A stretch of 54,430 nucleotides of DNA from Clostridiales bacterium (GTDB lineage: Bacteria > Bacillota > Clostridia > Oscillospirales > Oscillospiraceae): the NCBI GenBank assembly GCA_029267755.1, contig JAJUHS010000002.1, positions 1-54,430 on the forward strand, written 5' to 3'. Positions 27,332-37,814 of the stretch are shown here, piece by piece. The notes beneath the pieces were generated by a model, which saw nothing but the letters and a program-made list of their open reading frames with translations, was not told the DNA's origin and ran no database searches. The translations under genes were made by a program, and so were the position numbers. Position 1 is the first letter of the stretch, and every line of letters starts with the position of its first letter.

Positions 27332-27373
27332 AAATAAGGGTTCGAGGCACAAATTTGCCTGGAACCCTTATTT
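27332..27373. terminator. Bidirectional-looking terminator downstream of the DUF951 gene
   Basis: aaataagggttc/gaacccttattt 12-bp stem with inner aggca/tgcct; A/T runs both sides. Confidence 0.75.
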
Positions 27374-27390
27374 ATTTAATTTATAAAATT

Positions 27391-27582
27391 TTAAACATAC
27401 TCACCGTCGCGCCAGATCTTTTTGATATTCTTCTCGGCCTTTGACCTCGGCAGCATCACTTCATGCCCGCAGCCCGTGCAGCGAAGCTTGAAATCCATGC
27501 CGATACGAAGCACAATCCACTCGTATGATCCGCAGGGATGCTGCTTTTTCATTGTCAGTTTGTCGTTAATTCTTATATCCAT
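27391..27582 (-). CDS. DUF951 family small zinc-ribbon-like protein
   Basis: 63 aa; MDIRINDKLTMKKQHPCGSYEWIVLRIGMDFKLRCTGCGHEVMLPRSKAEKNIKKI. Confidence 0.85.
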   Translation of the reverse strand: MDIRINDKLTMKKQHPCGSYEWIVLRIGMDFKLRCTGCGHEVMLPRSKAEKNIKKIWRDGEYV

Positions 27583-27660
27583 GGATTTCTCACCTACTTA
27601 TATTTATTCCTGTTTAGGGAAGAATTAATATACTTAAATATATCTATCAGGAGGCAAAAG

Positions 27661-28035
27661 ATGAGCATCAATCTTGAAGCGCACTTTGAAAAAGAAGATA
27701 TGGCCAATCTCGCGGCAGACCGTCTGCGCCAAAGCGGCATGCTTTTTGACATTATTGACCTGAAGCCCGCCGCGGCAAGATGGAAAACAGATGGGGACCT
27801 GCAAAACGCAGCATTTTTTAAACCTGTCGAAAACTTTGTCGCGGAAGCGTCATCCGGAATGCCGTTCAACCATATGTGCGCCCGTGTTCAAGGAACTCCA
27901 AGGGCTGTCAATGAAATCAAGCGTGATACTGTCGGCAGCATGGTGCTGCGCATAAAGGTATCGGAAAAAAGCCTAGGCAAGGCGGAGAAAATCATCCGGA
28001 ACAGCGGCGGCTACGGTCTGAAGATCATAAGCTGA
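27661..28035 (+). CDS. Hypothetical protein (124 aa)
   Basis: ATG at 27661 preceded by aggaggcaaaag; the ORF-track start at 27538 overlaps the divergent DUF951 gene and is less likely. Confidence 0.75.
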   Translation: MSINLEAHFEKEDMANLAADRLRQSGMLFDIIDLKPAAARWKTDGDLQNAAFFKPVENFVAEASSGMPFNHMCARVQGTPRAVNEIKRDTVGSMVLRIKVSEKSLGKAEKIIRNSGGYGLKIIS

Positions 28036-28037
28036 GG

Positions 28038-29303
28038 CTATTTTTCGCCTTTAATCGCGTCCCAGTACGCTTTTGCGGCCTGCTCCGTCTTGTTTTTGCC
28101 GTATTCGTAGTAGCGGACGCCCCGAAGCGTGTCGGGCAAATACTGCTGCACTACGTAGTGGTTCGGAAAATCGTGCGCATACTTGTATTTTGGGACGGAC
28201 TTTACATCGGCTCCGTCGGCATGGACATTTTGGAGATTTCTCGGGATATCGCCGCTTTTGCCGGCCTTCACGTCGGCTAGAGCGGCGTTTATTCCTATAT
28301 AGGCCGAGTTTGATTTCGGCGACGTGGCAAGCAGCACCACTGCATCGGCCAGAGGGATTGACGCCTCCGGAAGCCCGAGCTGCATAGCGCTGTCCACGCA
28401 GGCCTTTACTATCGGTATGGCCATCGGATAAGCAAGCCCGATATCCTCTGATGCGATGACAAGAAGCCTGCGGCACGCTGAAATAAGATCTCCGGCTTCA
28501 AGGAGCCTTGCAAGGTAATGCAGCCCCGCATCGGGGTCGGAGCCTCTAATTGACTTTTGGAAGGCCGACAGCAGATCATAGTGCCCGTCGCCTTCGCGGT
28601 CGTAACGCATCGCGCTCTTCTGAGATGCCTGCTTGGCGTCGCTCAACGTCAGCAAAATCGTGCCGTTTTCCCTGTCCGATACAGAGAACAGGATTTCCAC
28701 TGCGTTTACCGCTTTTCGCACATCTCCTCCGCAGGCCGCGGCTATATGCTCATATACCCCAGGCTCGCTCACGGACTTAAGTCCCGTACGCTCCTCCATT
28801 ATCGAAACCGCGCGTTTTACGGCCGGGACTATGTCCTCCGCTGAAACTGTTTTAAACTCAAATACGGTTGAGCGGCTGAGAATGGCATTGAACACATAAA
28901 AGTAAGGGTTCTCGGTTGTGGAGGAAATAAGCGTTATTTTGCCATTTTCGATAAACTCAAGCAGAGACTGCTGCTGCTTTTTATTGAAGTACTGTATCTC
29001 GTCAAGATACAAAAGCGCGCCGTTCGGAGTCATAAATGTGTCAAGCTGGTCTATTACTTCCCTGATATCGGATATGCCGGCCGTCGTCGCGTTGAGCTTA
29101 TACAGCTTCCGGTTGGTGCTGGCCGCTATAATGTTTGCGACAGTCGTTTTGCCGGTTCCGGAGGGGCCGTAAAAAACCAGATTTGGAATGTTGCCGCTCT
29201 GTATAATTCTCCGCAGCAGCCCGCCCGGCCCAAGAATATGCCGCTGCCCGACTATTTCGTCGAGCGTTTCGGGTCTTATTTCATCCGCCAGCGGTCTGTA
29301 CAC
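28038..29303 (-). CDS. rarA: Replication-associated recombination protein A (MgsA/RarA AAA ATPase)
   Basis: 421 aa; LADEIRPETLDEIVGQRHILGPGGLLRRII, FYGPSGTGKTTVANIIA, LYLDEIQYFNKKQQ, SEDIGLAYPMAI, YKYAHDFPNHYVVQQYLPD. Confidence 0.96.
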   Translation of the reverse strand: MYRPLADEIRPETLDEIVGQRHILGPGGLLRRIIQSGNIPNLVFYGPSGTGKTTVANIIAASTNRKLYKLNATTAGISDIREVIDQLDTFMTPNGALLYLDEIQYFNKKQQQSLLEFIENGKITLISSTTENPYFYVFNAILSRSTVFEFKTVSAEDIVPAVKRAVSIMEERTGLKSVSEPGVYEHIAAACGGDVRKAVNAVEILFSVSDRENGTILLTLSDAKQASQKSAMRYDREGDGHYDLLSAFQKSIRGSDPDAGLHYLARLLEAGDLISACRRLLVIASEDIGLAYPMAIPIVKACVDSAMQLGLPEASIPLADAVVLLATSPKSNSAYIGINAALADVKAGKSGDIPRNLQNVHADGADVKSVPKYKYAHDFPNHYVVQQYLPDTLRGVRYYEYGKNKTEQAAKAYWDAIKGEK

Positions 29304-29386
29304 ATATCCACCCCCAAAAACCGTATTAAAAGCGCATTAAGCCTTACGTCGGTTATTATATCCTCTGCCGGTTCCCATATCAAGCG

Positions 29387-29410
29387 AAAAAGGCGGTTTC
29401 CCGCCTTTTT
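29387..29410 (-). terminator. Intrinsic terminator downstream of glyA
   Basis: aaaaaggcgg-tttc-ccgccttttt perfect 10-bp stem with T-run. Confidence 0.75.
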
Positions 29411-29443
29411 ATGCCCATAGGCCGCCATTATATAATTAATTGC

Positions 29444-30694
29444 TTATTCGTACAGTGGGTGCTTGGCACAGAGCTCGTTTACGGTTTCCCTTATCTTGTC
29501 CGCGCTGTTCTCATAATCCCTCGCGGCAAGGCAGATTATATCGGCAATGACCTTCATGTCCTGCTCCTTGAATCCTCTGGAGGTGGCAGCGGGCGTTCCG
29601 AGCCTTATTCCGCTTGTAACGAACTTGCTTTCAGGATCTCCCGGAATAGCGTTCTTATTGGCTGTAATATAGACGCTGTCGAGGCGTTTTTCCATTTCCT
29701 TGCCGGTAATGCCGAAGCTGCGGAGGTCAAGCAGCATAAGATGATTGTCGGTTCCGTCGGAAACAAGCTTCGCGCCGTTCTCCATCAGCCTCGCCGCAAG
29801 CGCCTTCGCGTTTCTTACAATTTGAGCCTGATACTCCTCAAATTCGGGACGAAGCGCCTCGCCCAGGGCAACAGCCTTTGAAGCTATAACGTGCATGAGC
29901 GGGCCGCCCTGAGCGCCCGGAAAAATAGACTTGTCAATCTGGGCCGCTATTGTCTCGTCGTTTGTCAGGATCAGTCCGCCACGCGGGCCTCGGAGTGTTT
30001 TATGGGTAGTCGTGGTTATGACGTCCGCATAGGGTACGGGGTTGGGATGCTGCTTTCCAGCAATAAGGCCCGCAATATGGGCCATATCCACCATCAGATA
30101 GGCACCGACTTCCCTGGCGATCTCCGAGAACCTCTCAAAGTTCAAAAGGCGGGGATAAGCGGACGCGCCTGCAATAATCATTTTAGGCTTTGATTTAAGA
30201 GCTATTCTGCGAACCTCATCATAGTCTATCCTGTTTGTCACGCTGTCGACGCCGTAGGACACTATATTGTAATACTTTCCGGAGAAGTTAGCCGTGCTGC
30301 CGTGTGAAAGATGGCCTCCGTGATCGAGGTTCATTCCGAGAACGGTGTCTCCCGGACTCAGCAGCGCGTTGTATACTGCATAGTTCGCCTGAACGCCGCT
30401 GTGCGCCTGGACATTGGCGAATTTAGCTCCAAAGAGCTTCTTTGCGCGCTCAATCGCTAAGGTCTCGACCTCGTCAACACATTCGCAGCCACCATAATAC
30501 CGTTTGCCGGGATATCCCTCGGCATACTTATTGGTCAGCACCGTAGCCATGGCCGCCATAACAGGGGCGCTTACGAAGTTTTCAGACGCGATAAGCTCTA
30601 TATTTCTTCTCTGTCTGGCATATTCCATCTCGATCCATTTTCCGACTTCGGGATCATAGCTCGAAATATATGACATTATATCTCTTATCATCAC
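29444..30694 (-). CDS. glyA: Serine hydroxymethyltransferase
   Basis: 416 aa; [49 protein letters not shown]. Confidence 0.97.
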   Translation of the reverse strand: MMIRDIMSYISSYDPEVGKWIEMEYARQRRNIELIASENFVSAPVMAAMATVLTNKYAEGYPGKRYYGGCECVDEVETLAIERAKKLFGAKFANVQAHSGVQANYAVYNALLSPGDTVLGMNLDHGGHLSHGSTANFSGKYYNIVSYGVDSVTNRIDYDEVRRIALKSKPKMIIAGASAYPRLLNFERFSEIAREVGAYLMVDMAHIAGLIAGKQHPNPVPYADVITTTTHKTLRGPRGGLILTNDETIAAQIDKSIFPGAQGGPLMHVIASKAVALGEALRPEFEEYQAQIVRNAKALAARLMENGAKLVSDGTDNHLMLLDLRSFGITGKEMEKRLDSVYITANKNAIPGDPESKFVTSGIRLGTPAATSRGFKEQDMKVIADIICLAARDYENSADKIRETVNELCAKHPLYE

Positions 30695-30848
30695 ACAACC
30701 TCCAAAAGTATTACGCAGATAGTGGAATTATACCACAGAAATGAATATTAATACAACTCGCAAATGTGGTGAATTTTATGGCCTTCGTCCATGCTTTGTG
30801 GTACAATTTTATCAAAACGGCTCTGATTTGTAAAAAAGAAGGATCATC

Positions 30849-31475
30849 ATGGATTTCAGTACAAGAATCGATAGAATAATCAAGGCTTTGGAAAATGCTT
30901 ATCCCGTCGCCGAATGCTCTCTTAATTATGATAAAGCCTACGAGCTGCTTTTTGCCGCGCGGCTTGCGGCGCAGTGTACCGACGAGCGGGTAAATATGGT
31001 AACTCCCGTACTTTTTGGGAAGTATCCGACACTCGAAGCGCTCGCAAGCGCCGATACTCAAGATATTGAAAAAATAATTCATTCCTGCGGGTTTTTCCGG
31101 AGCAAGGCAAGGGATATTATCCTCGCGTCGCAGATGCTGATTAACGAATTTGAAAGCAGGATGCCGGATAATATGGAGGATTTGCTGCGTCTTCCGGGAG
31201 TAGGCCGGAAAACTGCAAACCTTATTCTCGGAGACATATACAAAAAGCCCGCAGTCGTGGTGGACACGCACTGCATAAGGCTCTCCAACCGTCTTGGCCT
31301 TGTCAAAAGCAAGGATCCCGCTAAAATTGAAATAGCGCTCCGGGAAATTCTGCCTCCCGAAAAATCCTCAGACTTCTGTCACCGCCTTGTCCTGCACGGG
31401 AGGGCGGTTTGCGAAGCGCGCAGCCCGAAGTGCGGGGAATGCTCGCTCTATAACCTTTGTCCAAAGCTGATATAA
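30849..31475 (+). CDS. nth: Endonuclease III
   Basis: 208 aa; HhH LPGVGRKTANLILGDIY, VDTHCIRLSNRLGL, Fe-S loop CEARSPKCGECSLYNLC. Confidence 0.96.
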   Translation: MDFSTRIDRIIKALENAYPVAECSLNYDKAYELLFAARLAAQCTDERVNMVTPVLFGKYPTLEALASADTQDIEKIIHSCGFFRSKARDIILASQMLINEFESRMPDNMEDLLRLPGVGRKTANLILGDIYKKPAVVVDTHCIRLSNRLGLVKSKDPAKIEIALREILPPEKSSDFCHRLVLHGRAVCEARSPKCGECSLYNLCPKLI

Positions 31476-31492
31476 GGAATTACTATGATCCC

Positions 31493-31530
31493 AGGGCCGT
31501 CCAATCCGGACGGCCCTAAGTTTTATTTAT
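31493..31530. terminator. Intrinsic terminator between convergent nth and pyrI
   Basis: agggccgtcc-aatcc-ggacggccct then aagttttatttatttt. Confidence 0.75.
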
Positions 31531-31943
31531 TTTGCCTCGGACTCGCAGTAAATACAGCGGTAAATTCCCTTTTCCTCTGAAGTCAGGCGGAATATGTGGT
31601 CGACCTCGCGTTCCACTGTTGTAACGCATCTTGGATTTTTGCATTTTATGACATTTTTCACTTCACGCGGAAGCTTAAGGTGCTTCTTTTCGATGAGTTT
31701 TCCATCCTTCACAAGATTTACCGTTATATTTGGGTCGAGATAGCCCAGAACCTCAAGGTCGAGATCCATTTCTGCGTCGATTTTTATAATATCCTTTCTG
31801 CCGAGCTTTGTGCTCTTTACGTTTTTGATTATAGCAACGCAGCAATCGAGCTCGTCAAGATGCAGGTAATTGTAAATTTCCATGCTTTTTCCGGCCTGTA
31901 TGTGGTCGAGGACCACGCCGGTGGTAATTCCGTCCACATTCAT
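31527..31943 (-). CDS. pyrI: Aspartate carbamoyltransferase regulatory subunit
   Basis: 138 aa; [25 protein letters not shown], four-Cys zinc site CKNPRCVTT...YRCIYCE. Confidence 0.95.
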   Translation of the reverse strand: MNVDGITTGVVLDHIQAGKSMEIYNYLHLDELDCCVAIIKNVKSTKLGRKDIIKIDAEMDLDLEVLGYLDPNITVNLVKDGKLIEKKHLKLPREVKNVIKCKNPRCVTTVEREVDHIFRLTSEEKGIYRCIYCESEAK

Positions 31944-32857
31944 TTCGTCACCCCCAAAAGCATCATGATAAGCGCCATGCGTATAAATTTCCCGTTCTCA
32001 ACCTGCTTGAAGTAGCAGGCCCTCGGGTCTTCGTCCACCTTTACGGATATTTCGTTAACCCTCGGCAACGGATGCAGTATCGTGGTGTCGGGCTTTGCGT
32101 ACTTCATCTTTTCCGTATCGAGAATGAAGCTGTCCTTAAGCCTTAGGTAGTCGGCTTCGTTAAAAAAGCGTTCTCTCTGAACCCTTGTCATGTAAAGTAC
32201 GTCCGCCTCGCCCAGGGCATTTTCCATATTGTCCGTCTCGTACCATTCAAGATTCTTCTTTTCGAGGACATCCTGCCTTATATAGTTTGGCACCTTAAGT
32301 TCCTCAGGGGATATCAGAATGAACTTTACGTTGTCATAGAACGACATTGCCGAAATCAGCGAGTGTACGGTCCTTCCGAACTTAAGGTCGCCGCATAAGG
32401 CGACGGTCATATTGTCCAGTCTGCCCTTCTCTCTCATAATTGTCAAAAGATCTGTCAGAGTCTGTGTCGGATGGCTGTGTCCGCCGTCTCCCGCGTTTAT
32501 TATCGGCACCGTGGAACTGAGGGATGCCAGAAGCGGTGCGCCCTCCTTTGGGTGGCGCATCGCGATTATATCCGCATAGCAGCCGACCGTCCTGACGGTG
32601 TCCGTGACGCTTTCCCCCTTGCTTGTGGAGCTCGCATCGGCCGACGAAAACCCGAGTACGCTTCCCCCGAGCTCCCACATCGCTGCCTCGAAGCTCAGTC
32701 GCGTCCTTGTGCTCGGCTCGAAGAAAAGCGTGGCAAGTTTTTTCCCCTTGCAAACCTCCGAGTAGGCCGCACGGTTCTCTATTATATCGTTCGCCGTATC
32801 GATAAGTCCTTTTATTTCCTCGACGCTCAAATCCTTTATATCTATCAAATGGCGCAT
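31940..32857 (-). CDS. pyrB: Aspartate carbamoyltransferase catalytic subunit
   Basis: 305 aa; [43 protein letters not shown]. Confidence 0.97.
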   Translation of the reverse strand: MRHLIDIKDLSVEEIKGLIDTANDIIENRAAYSEVCKGKKLATLFFEPSTRTRLSFEAAMWELGGSVLGFSSADASSTSKGESVTDTVRTVGCYADIIAMRHPKEGAPLLASLSSTVPIINAGDGGHSHPTQTLTDLLTIMREKGRLDNMTVALCGDLKFGRTVHSLISAMSFYDNVKFILISPEELKVPNYIRQDVLEKKNLEWYETDNMENALGEADVLYMTRVQRERFFNEADYLRLKDSFILDTEKMKYAKPDTTILHPLPRVNEISVKVDEDPRACYFKQVENGKFIRMALIMMLLGVTK

Positions 32858-32869
32858 ACCGCCCCCTCC

Positions 32870-33526
32870 TTACCTCAACCAGCCTTCATCCGACGGGTTG
32901 TTGCGAAACGCGATTATCCGGCGCGCATCGGATTCCGGTATATAGCCCTCCTCAGCCGCAACCTCGGCAAGCACATCGAAGTTTGAAAGGCTGATGTTCT
33001 TGACTCCCGCCTCACGAAGGCGGTCGATTCCTTTCTGCATATTGTAGGTAAAGATGCTTACGATTCCGAGCACCTCGGCGCCGGCCGCGCGCAGAATTTC
33101 CACAACCTCTATGACGCTTCCGCCGGTCGAAATAAGATCCTCGATGACAACGACCTTATCTCCTCTGTTGAGCTTTCCCTCTATCTGGTTTTCCCGTCCG
33201 TGATCCTTCGCACCCGAACGCACATATCCCATCGGAAGCTTAAGGATGTTCGCTGCGAGAGCGGCATGAGCAATGCCCGCTGTACTGGTACCCATCAGGA
33301 CCTCGCACCCGGGATAGTTATTTTTGACGGCATCCGCTATCGCCTGCTCAACCCTGTCGCGGACTGCCGGCTCCGATAAAATCAGGCGGTTGTCGCAGTA
33401 AACCGGGCTCTTAATTCCGCTTGCCCAGGTAAAGGGCTCCTGAGGGCGCAGGAACACCGCGCCTATCGACAAAAGATCCTTTGCGATAAGTCTTTCCATT
33501 TTATCCATTCCTTTCGTTTGTTTCAA
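32870..33526 (-). CDS. pyrE: Orotate phosphoribosyltransferase
   Basis: 218 aa; [48 protein letters not shown]. Confidence 0.95.
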   Translation of the reverse strand: MKQTKGMDKMERLIAKDLLSIGAVFLRPQEPFTWASGIKSPVYCDNRLILSEPAVRDRVEQAIADAVKNNYPGCEVLMGTSTAGIAHAALAANILKLPMGYVRSGAKDHGRENQIEGKLNRGDKVVVIEDLISTGGSVIEVVEILRAAGAEVLGIVSIFTYNMQKGIDRLREAGVKNISLSNFDVLAEVAAEEGYIPESDARRIIAFRNNPSDEGWLR

Positions 33527-34221
33527 TCTACAAATTCAGCAATACATCTCCGGTATTCCTTAACGGGGTCCTCGGCCTCAGTTATCGGCCTCCCGACCAC
33601 GATATAGTCGGATCCTATCTCCTTTGCTCGTGCAGGCGTCGTTATCCGCACCTGATCGCCCTTGTCCGAATCCGCGAACCGCACCCCCGGCGTCACGGTC
33701 ATAAACTCCTTGCCGCAGGCCGCCTTTACCATTTCCGCCTCAAGCGGAGAGCAGACGACTCCGTCTAGCCCTGCCTCCTTAGCGTTTTGAGCGTATTTGA
33801 CTACTGTTTCGCTTATAGTAGCGGAAATCAGCAGTTCCTTTTGCATGCGTTCCTCGCTTGTGGATGTGAGCTGAGTGACCGCTATAAGCTTTGGCCGAGT
33901 TCCGTCAGCTCTCACAAGCCCTTCTATAGCGGCTTTCATCATTTCTATGGTTCCCGCTGCATGGAGGTTGCACATATCCACGTCGAGAGCCGAGAGAACC
34001 GCCATAGCCTTTTTTACGGTCGTCGGAATGTCATGCAACTTTAAATCGAGGAAAATCTTATGCCCGCGCCTTTTGATTTCGCGAACGATCCCGGGTCCCG
34101 CCGAGTAAAAAAGCTCCATCCCGATTTTAACATAGGGTTTTTCGTCCCTGAATTTGTCGAGGAAGCCGTAAACCGCATCCTCCCCGTTGAAATCGAGCGC
34201 AATAATAACGTCCTTGCCCAT
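33523..34221 (-). CDS. pyrF: Orotidine 5'-phosphate decarboxylase
   Basis: 232 aa; [47 protein letters not shown]. Confidence 0.95.
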   Translation of the reverse strand: MGKDVIIALDFNGEDAVYGFLDKFRDEKPYVKIGMELFYSAGPGIVREIKRRGHKIFLDLKLHDIPTTVKKAMAVLSALDVDMCNLHAAGTIEMMKAAIEGLVRADGTRPKLIAVTQLTSTSEERMQKELLISATISETVVKYAQNAKEAGLDGVVCSPLEAEMVKAACGKEFMTVTPGVRFADSDKGDQVRITTPARAKEIGSDYIVVGRPITEAEDPVKEYRRCIAEFVD

Positions 34222-34245
34222 TCTTTTCTCCTTTCTGCTGCCGAA

Positions 34246-35157
34246 TCAAAGCGCGGCGCCTATGATATCGCTTAGCTTTTCTATTTTGAGCTCCTCCATC
34301 AGCTTCGGGAGCTCTTCAATGATGTCCTTGCAGACGTAAGGGTTCCTGAGGTTTTCGGCGCCCACCTGCACCGCTGTTGCCCCTGCCATCATCATTTCTA
34401 TAACGTCCCTTGCCGTTGCGATGCCGCCAATGCCGATAATCGGGATATTGACTGTTCCCGCAACCTCGTAAACCATTCGGAGCGCCACAGGGAATATTGC
34501 CCTGCCTGAAAAACCGCCCATCTTGTTTGCAATAATCGGCTTTCTTGTTTTTATGTCAATTCTCATTCCAACGAGAGTATTTATCATGCTGATACCGTCC
34601 GCCCCAGCATCCTCGCAGGCCTTTGCTATCTCCGTTATGCTTGTTACGTTCGGGCTTAACTTGATGTAAACCGGCTTGTCCGTAACCTTTTTTACCGCCG
34701 CCGTAACCTCGGCGGCCGCCAGGGGGTCTGACGCGAAGTTTCTGCCGCCCTTGTGAAGGTTCGGGCAGCTTATATTGACCTCTATTATCCCGACCTGTGG
34801 CGAAGAATCAAGCATCTCTGCACAGCAAACGAACTCAGCTACCGAGAAGCCGCCGATATTCGCTATAACCGGCTTCTTAAAATAAGTCGCCATCTTGGGA
34901 AGAATTTCGCTCACCACGGCCTCGATACCTGGATTTTGCAGGCCTATCGAATTTATCATTCCGCTTTCGCACTCCGCTATGCGCGGAGTCGGGTTTCCGA
35001 AGCGCGGTTCCTGTGTAGTGCCCTTAAAGGAGAAAGAGCCAAGTATATTGATATCGTAAAAATTCTTAAATTCCGCGCCGTAGCCGAAGGTTCCGCTTGC
35101 GGGAATCACCGGATTGTCAAGCTTAAGTCCGCTAAGGATAACGCTTAAATCCTTCAT
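34246..35157 (-). CDS. pyrD: Dihydroorotate dehydrogenase B, catalytic subunit
   Basis: 303 aa; NPVIPASGTFGYG, IEVNISCPNLHKGGRNFASDP, VYIKLSPNVTSITEIAKACEDAGADGISMINTLVGMRID. Confidence 0.95.
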   Translation of the reverse strand: MKDLSVILSGLKLDNPVIPASGTFGYGAEFKNFYDINILGSFSFKGTTQEPRFGNPTPRIAECESGMINSIGLQNPGIEAVVSEILPKMATYFKKPVIANIGGFSVAEFVCCAEMLDSSPQVGIIEVNISCPNLHKGGRNFASDPLAAAEVTAAVKKVTDKPVYIKLSPNVTSITEIAKACEDAGADGISMINTLVGMRIDIKTRKPIIANKMGGFSGRAIFPVALRMVYEVAGTVNIPIIGIGGIATARDVIEMMMAGATAVQVGAENLRNPYVCKDIIEELPKLMEELKIEKLSDIIGAAL

Positions 35158-35170
35158 TTCTCTCTCCTCC

Positions 35171-35920
35171 TCACCATATTACCTCGTCCGATCTTAAGAC
35201 CGGCCCGTCCCTGCAAATGCGCTTTGACCCGTACCTGGTCTTGCAGGAGCAGCCCATGCACGCCCCGAAACCACAGGCCATGCGTTCCTCAAAGCTAAGC
35301 TGTCCTTTTATCGTCAACGTGTCGCTTAAGGCTTTCAGCATCGGCTCCGGCCCGCAGGCGCAGTATGAGCTGAATTCCCTGTCCAATGTTTTTATCGCGT
35401 CTGTAACAAAGCCCTTGACCCCAATGCTGCCGTCCGCCGTGGCAATAATCGTTTGAACTCCCAATTCTTCAAATTCGGCCTTATAGAAAACATCAACAGC
35501 CTTGTTAAAGCCGATCACAACGGTTGGCAGAGCTTCCGCCTCGACCAGCTTCTTGCACAAGCCGTACATTGGGGGAACGCCGGCTCCCCCGCCGACGAGC
35601 AGCGGCGTTTTTCCGCACTCTGTAAGGTTGTAACCGTTGCCGAGGCCAACAAGAATATCGAGCCTTCCGTTTTCCATTTTTGAAAGTGCCTCTGTTCCCT
35701 CGCCAACCACTTTATAAATAATTTTAAGGCTTCCATCGTCCCAGTCGCAGACTGAAATCGGCCTTCTGAGAAAAAAGCCGCCGATCATTATATTTACAAA
35801 CTGCCCTGGTGCGGTTATGCCGCTTGTATCTCCCGATAGTTTGAGCTCATAAACCTTGTCCGCAATCAGTATGTTGCTTGCAATCTCAAAAAACACCTGC
35901 TTCAACGCTATTTCCTCCAT
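35171..35920 (-). CDS. pyrK: Dihydroorotate dehydrogenase B, electron transfer subunit
   Basis: 249 aa; FAD-binding RRPISVCDWD, C-terminal 2Fe-2S motif ERMACGFGACMGCSCKT...ICRDGPVL. Confidence 0.94.
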   Translation of the reverse strand: MEEIALKQVFFEIASNILIADKVYELKLSGDTSGITAPGQFVNIMIGGFFLRRPISVCDWDDGSLKIIYKVVGEGTEALSKMENGRLDILVGLGNGYNLTECGKTPLLVGGGAGVPPMYGLCKKLVEAEALPTVVIGFNKAVDVFYKAEFEELGVQTIIATADGSIGVKGFVTDAIKTLDREFSSYCACGPEPMLKALSDTLTIKGQLSFEERMACGFGACMGCSCKTRYGSKRICRDGPVLRSDEVIW

Positions 35921-37170
35921 ACGATTTTGCCGTCATGAAGCGTCAGAACGCTTTCCCCATAAATGTCCATCCCCGCGAAAGGCGTCGCTCGCCCCTTGCT
36001 TAGAAAATCCTCGGGATTTATCCTTCCATGCTTATCAAGGTTGAATACCGCGAGATCAGCTTTGGCGCCAATCTTGATTTCACCGCCGCCCAGATTAAAA
36101 ATACGTCTCGGATTTGTTGACAAAAGCCCAATAAGCTTCTCGAGCTTCAGTATTCCCGTTTTGACAAGCCTTGTATATAGAACCGGAAAGGCTGTTTCAA
36201 GGCCGACAACGCCCATAAGACTCTTTTCAAGACCTCTGCCCTTCTCCTCTTCCGAGTGCGGAGCGTGGTCGGTCGCAACAACTTCTATCGTGCCGTCGAG
36301 TATCCCCTCTGTAAGCGCCCGCCTGTCCTCACTTGACCGAAGCGGCGGATTCATCTTAAATCTTCCATCCTCTTCAATGTCCATATCGGTAAGCGTCAGG
36401 TAATGCGGAGCCGTCTCGCAGCTTATTGGCAGCCCCTCAGCTTTGGCTTTTCTAATCAGCTCTACGCTCTCCTTAGTCGATACATGGCAGATATGGTAAC
36501 GACAGCCGGTTTCGCGTACAAGCTCGATGTCTCGCTTTACCTGCCCCCACTCGCTTTCTGAGCATATACCCCTGTGGCCGTGAATTCTGGCATACTCCCC
36601 GTCGTGTATATAGCCTCCGTTAAGAAGTGTATCATCCTCGCAGTGCGCGGCTATTATTCCTCCGGCATCTTTTACTTCAAGCATCGCAAGACGCATAAGC
36701 TCTCTGCTCTGCACACCCCGTCCGTCGTCCGAAAAGCCCGCCACTCTGCCGACGAGTTTTTTAAAATCTACAAGCTCGCCGCCGTTTTCTCCTATTGTAA
36801 TAGCGGCGTAAGGATATACGTCGACGCAGGCTTTTTTCTTTATCAGCTTCTCAATTTCCGAAAGTGTATCGGCGTTGTCCGGCACTGGCTTTGTGTTTGG
36901 CATCGCGCAAACCGCGGTAAAGCCTCCCCTCGCCGCCGCTTTAGTCCCGGTTTGTATGGTCTCCTTATAAGAAAAACCGGGCTCTCGCAGATGAACGTGA
37001 ACATCCGCAAAGCCCGGAAAAATGAAACAATTATCCAATTCATACAAATCAAAAGAATCGTTGCATTCAATACTTGGTGAAATATCGGCAATAATGCCAT
37101 CGTCAATGAGAACGTCTCTTTTCTCGAAATTTTCATTTATAAACACACAGCCGTGCCTTAGTAGCATCAT
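35908..37170 (-). CDS. pyrC: Dihydroorotase
   Basis: 420 aa; FPGFADVHVHLREPGFSYKETIQTGTKAAARGGFTAVCAMPNTKP, VVATDHAPHSEEEK. Confidence 0.96.
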   Translation of the reverse strand: MMLLRHGCVFINENFEKRDVLIDDGIIADISPSIECNDSFDLYELDNCFIFPGFADVHVHLREPGFSYKETIQTGTKAAARGGFTAVCAMPNTKPVPDNADTLSEIEKLIKKKACVDVYPYAAITIGENGGELVDFKKLVGRVAGFSDDGRGVQSRELMRLAMLEVKDAGGIIAAHCEDDTLLNGGYIHDGEYARIHGHRGICSESEWGQVKRDIELVRETGCRYHICHVSTKESVELIRKAKAEGLPISCETAPHYLTLTDMDIEEDGRFKMNPPLRSSEDRRALTEGILDGTIEVVATDHAPHSEEEKGRGLEKSLMGVVGLETAFPVLYTRLVKTGILKLEKLIGLLSTNPRRIFNLGGGEIKIGAKADLAVFNLDKHGRINPEDFLSKGRATPFAGMDIYGESVLTLHDGKIVWRK

Positions 37171-37286
37171 CCTGTTGCCCCTCGCTTTCTCTGCCCTTTC
37201 GCGCCAAGCCCTGATTCTTATATAATTTACTAGGATTTTTGTTCTTCGTCAAGATAAAAATCAAACTTCTCTATGACGCATAAAAA

Positions 37287-37310
37287 CAGCGGCAAAAATA
37301 TGCCGCTGCT
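37287..37310 (-). terminator. Intrinsic terminator downstream of csoR
   Basis: cagcggca/tgccgctg hairpin; on the minus strand followed by tttttatg. Confidence 0.65.
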
Positions 37311-37315
37311 AGGTT

Positions 37316-37666
37316 TCATTTTACAAATTTGTCGATGGCATCGGTCAGTTCGTCCACGATTTCCCATTCTCCGGATTGTACCGCTTCCACAAGACAATGA
37401 TCGATGTGGTTCTTCAAAACAAGCTTTCCGGTATTATTGATAGCGGACTTCACCGCCGAAAGCTGTATCAGCACCTCGCTGCAGTCTCTTCCGTCCTCAA
37501 CCATTTTTTTGATGGATTCGAGATGACCTATAGCGCGGGACAGCCTGTTCAAAACAGCTTTGTTCTCCTCGGGAGTATGAACATGCTTATGGTGTATCGC
37601 GCCGCTGCTTTCATCATGCTCGTGGTAATACTCTTTGCCGTCCGGACCGATATGCGAATGTCCCAT
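37316..37666 (-). CDS. CsoR/FrmR-family metal-sensing repressor with His-rich N-terminus
   Basis: MGHSHIGPDGKEYYHEHDESSGAIHHKHVHTPEENKAVLNRLSRAIGHLESIKKMVEDGRDCSEVLIQLSAVKSAINNTGKLVLKNHIDHCL; Cys-His-Cys core. Start moved from 37696 to 37666, which has a good SD (aaggggtgag). Confidence 0.88.
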   Translation of the reverse strand: MGHSHIGPDGKEYYHEHDESSGAIHHKHVHTPEENKAVLNRLSRAIGHLESIKKMVEDGRDCSEVLIQLSAVKSAINNTGKLVLKNHIDHCLVEAVQSGEWEIVDELTDAIDKFVK

Positions 37667-37814
37667 GTTCTCACCCCTTGAAGAGTATGATATCAAAAGT
37701 GAAAAGCAAAGTCAAGTTGTAAGACACGGCGTCGGTCCCATTCTGCTTCTTAACGCAAAAAATAAAGGAGACGAGCAAAGCCCATCCCCTGTGTGTGATG
37801 TGTGTGAATACCTG

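Noticed and set aside
30711-31271. 186-aa minus-strand ORF
   Set aside because: Antisense to nth and the glyA/nth intergenic region; no recognisable family.
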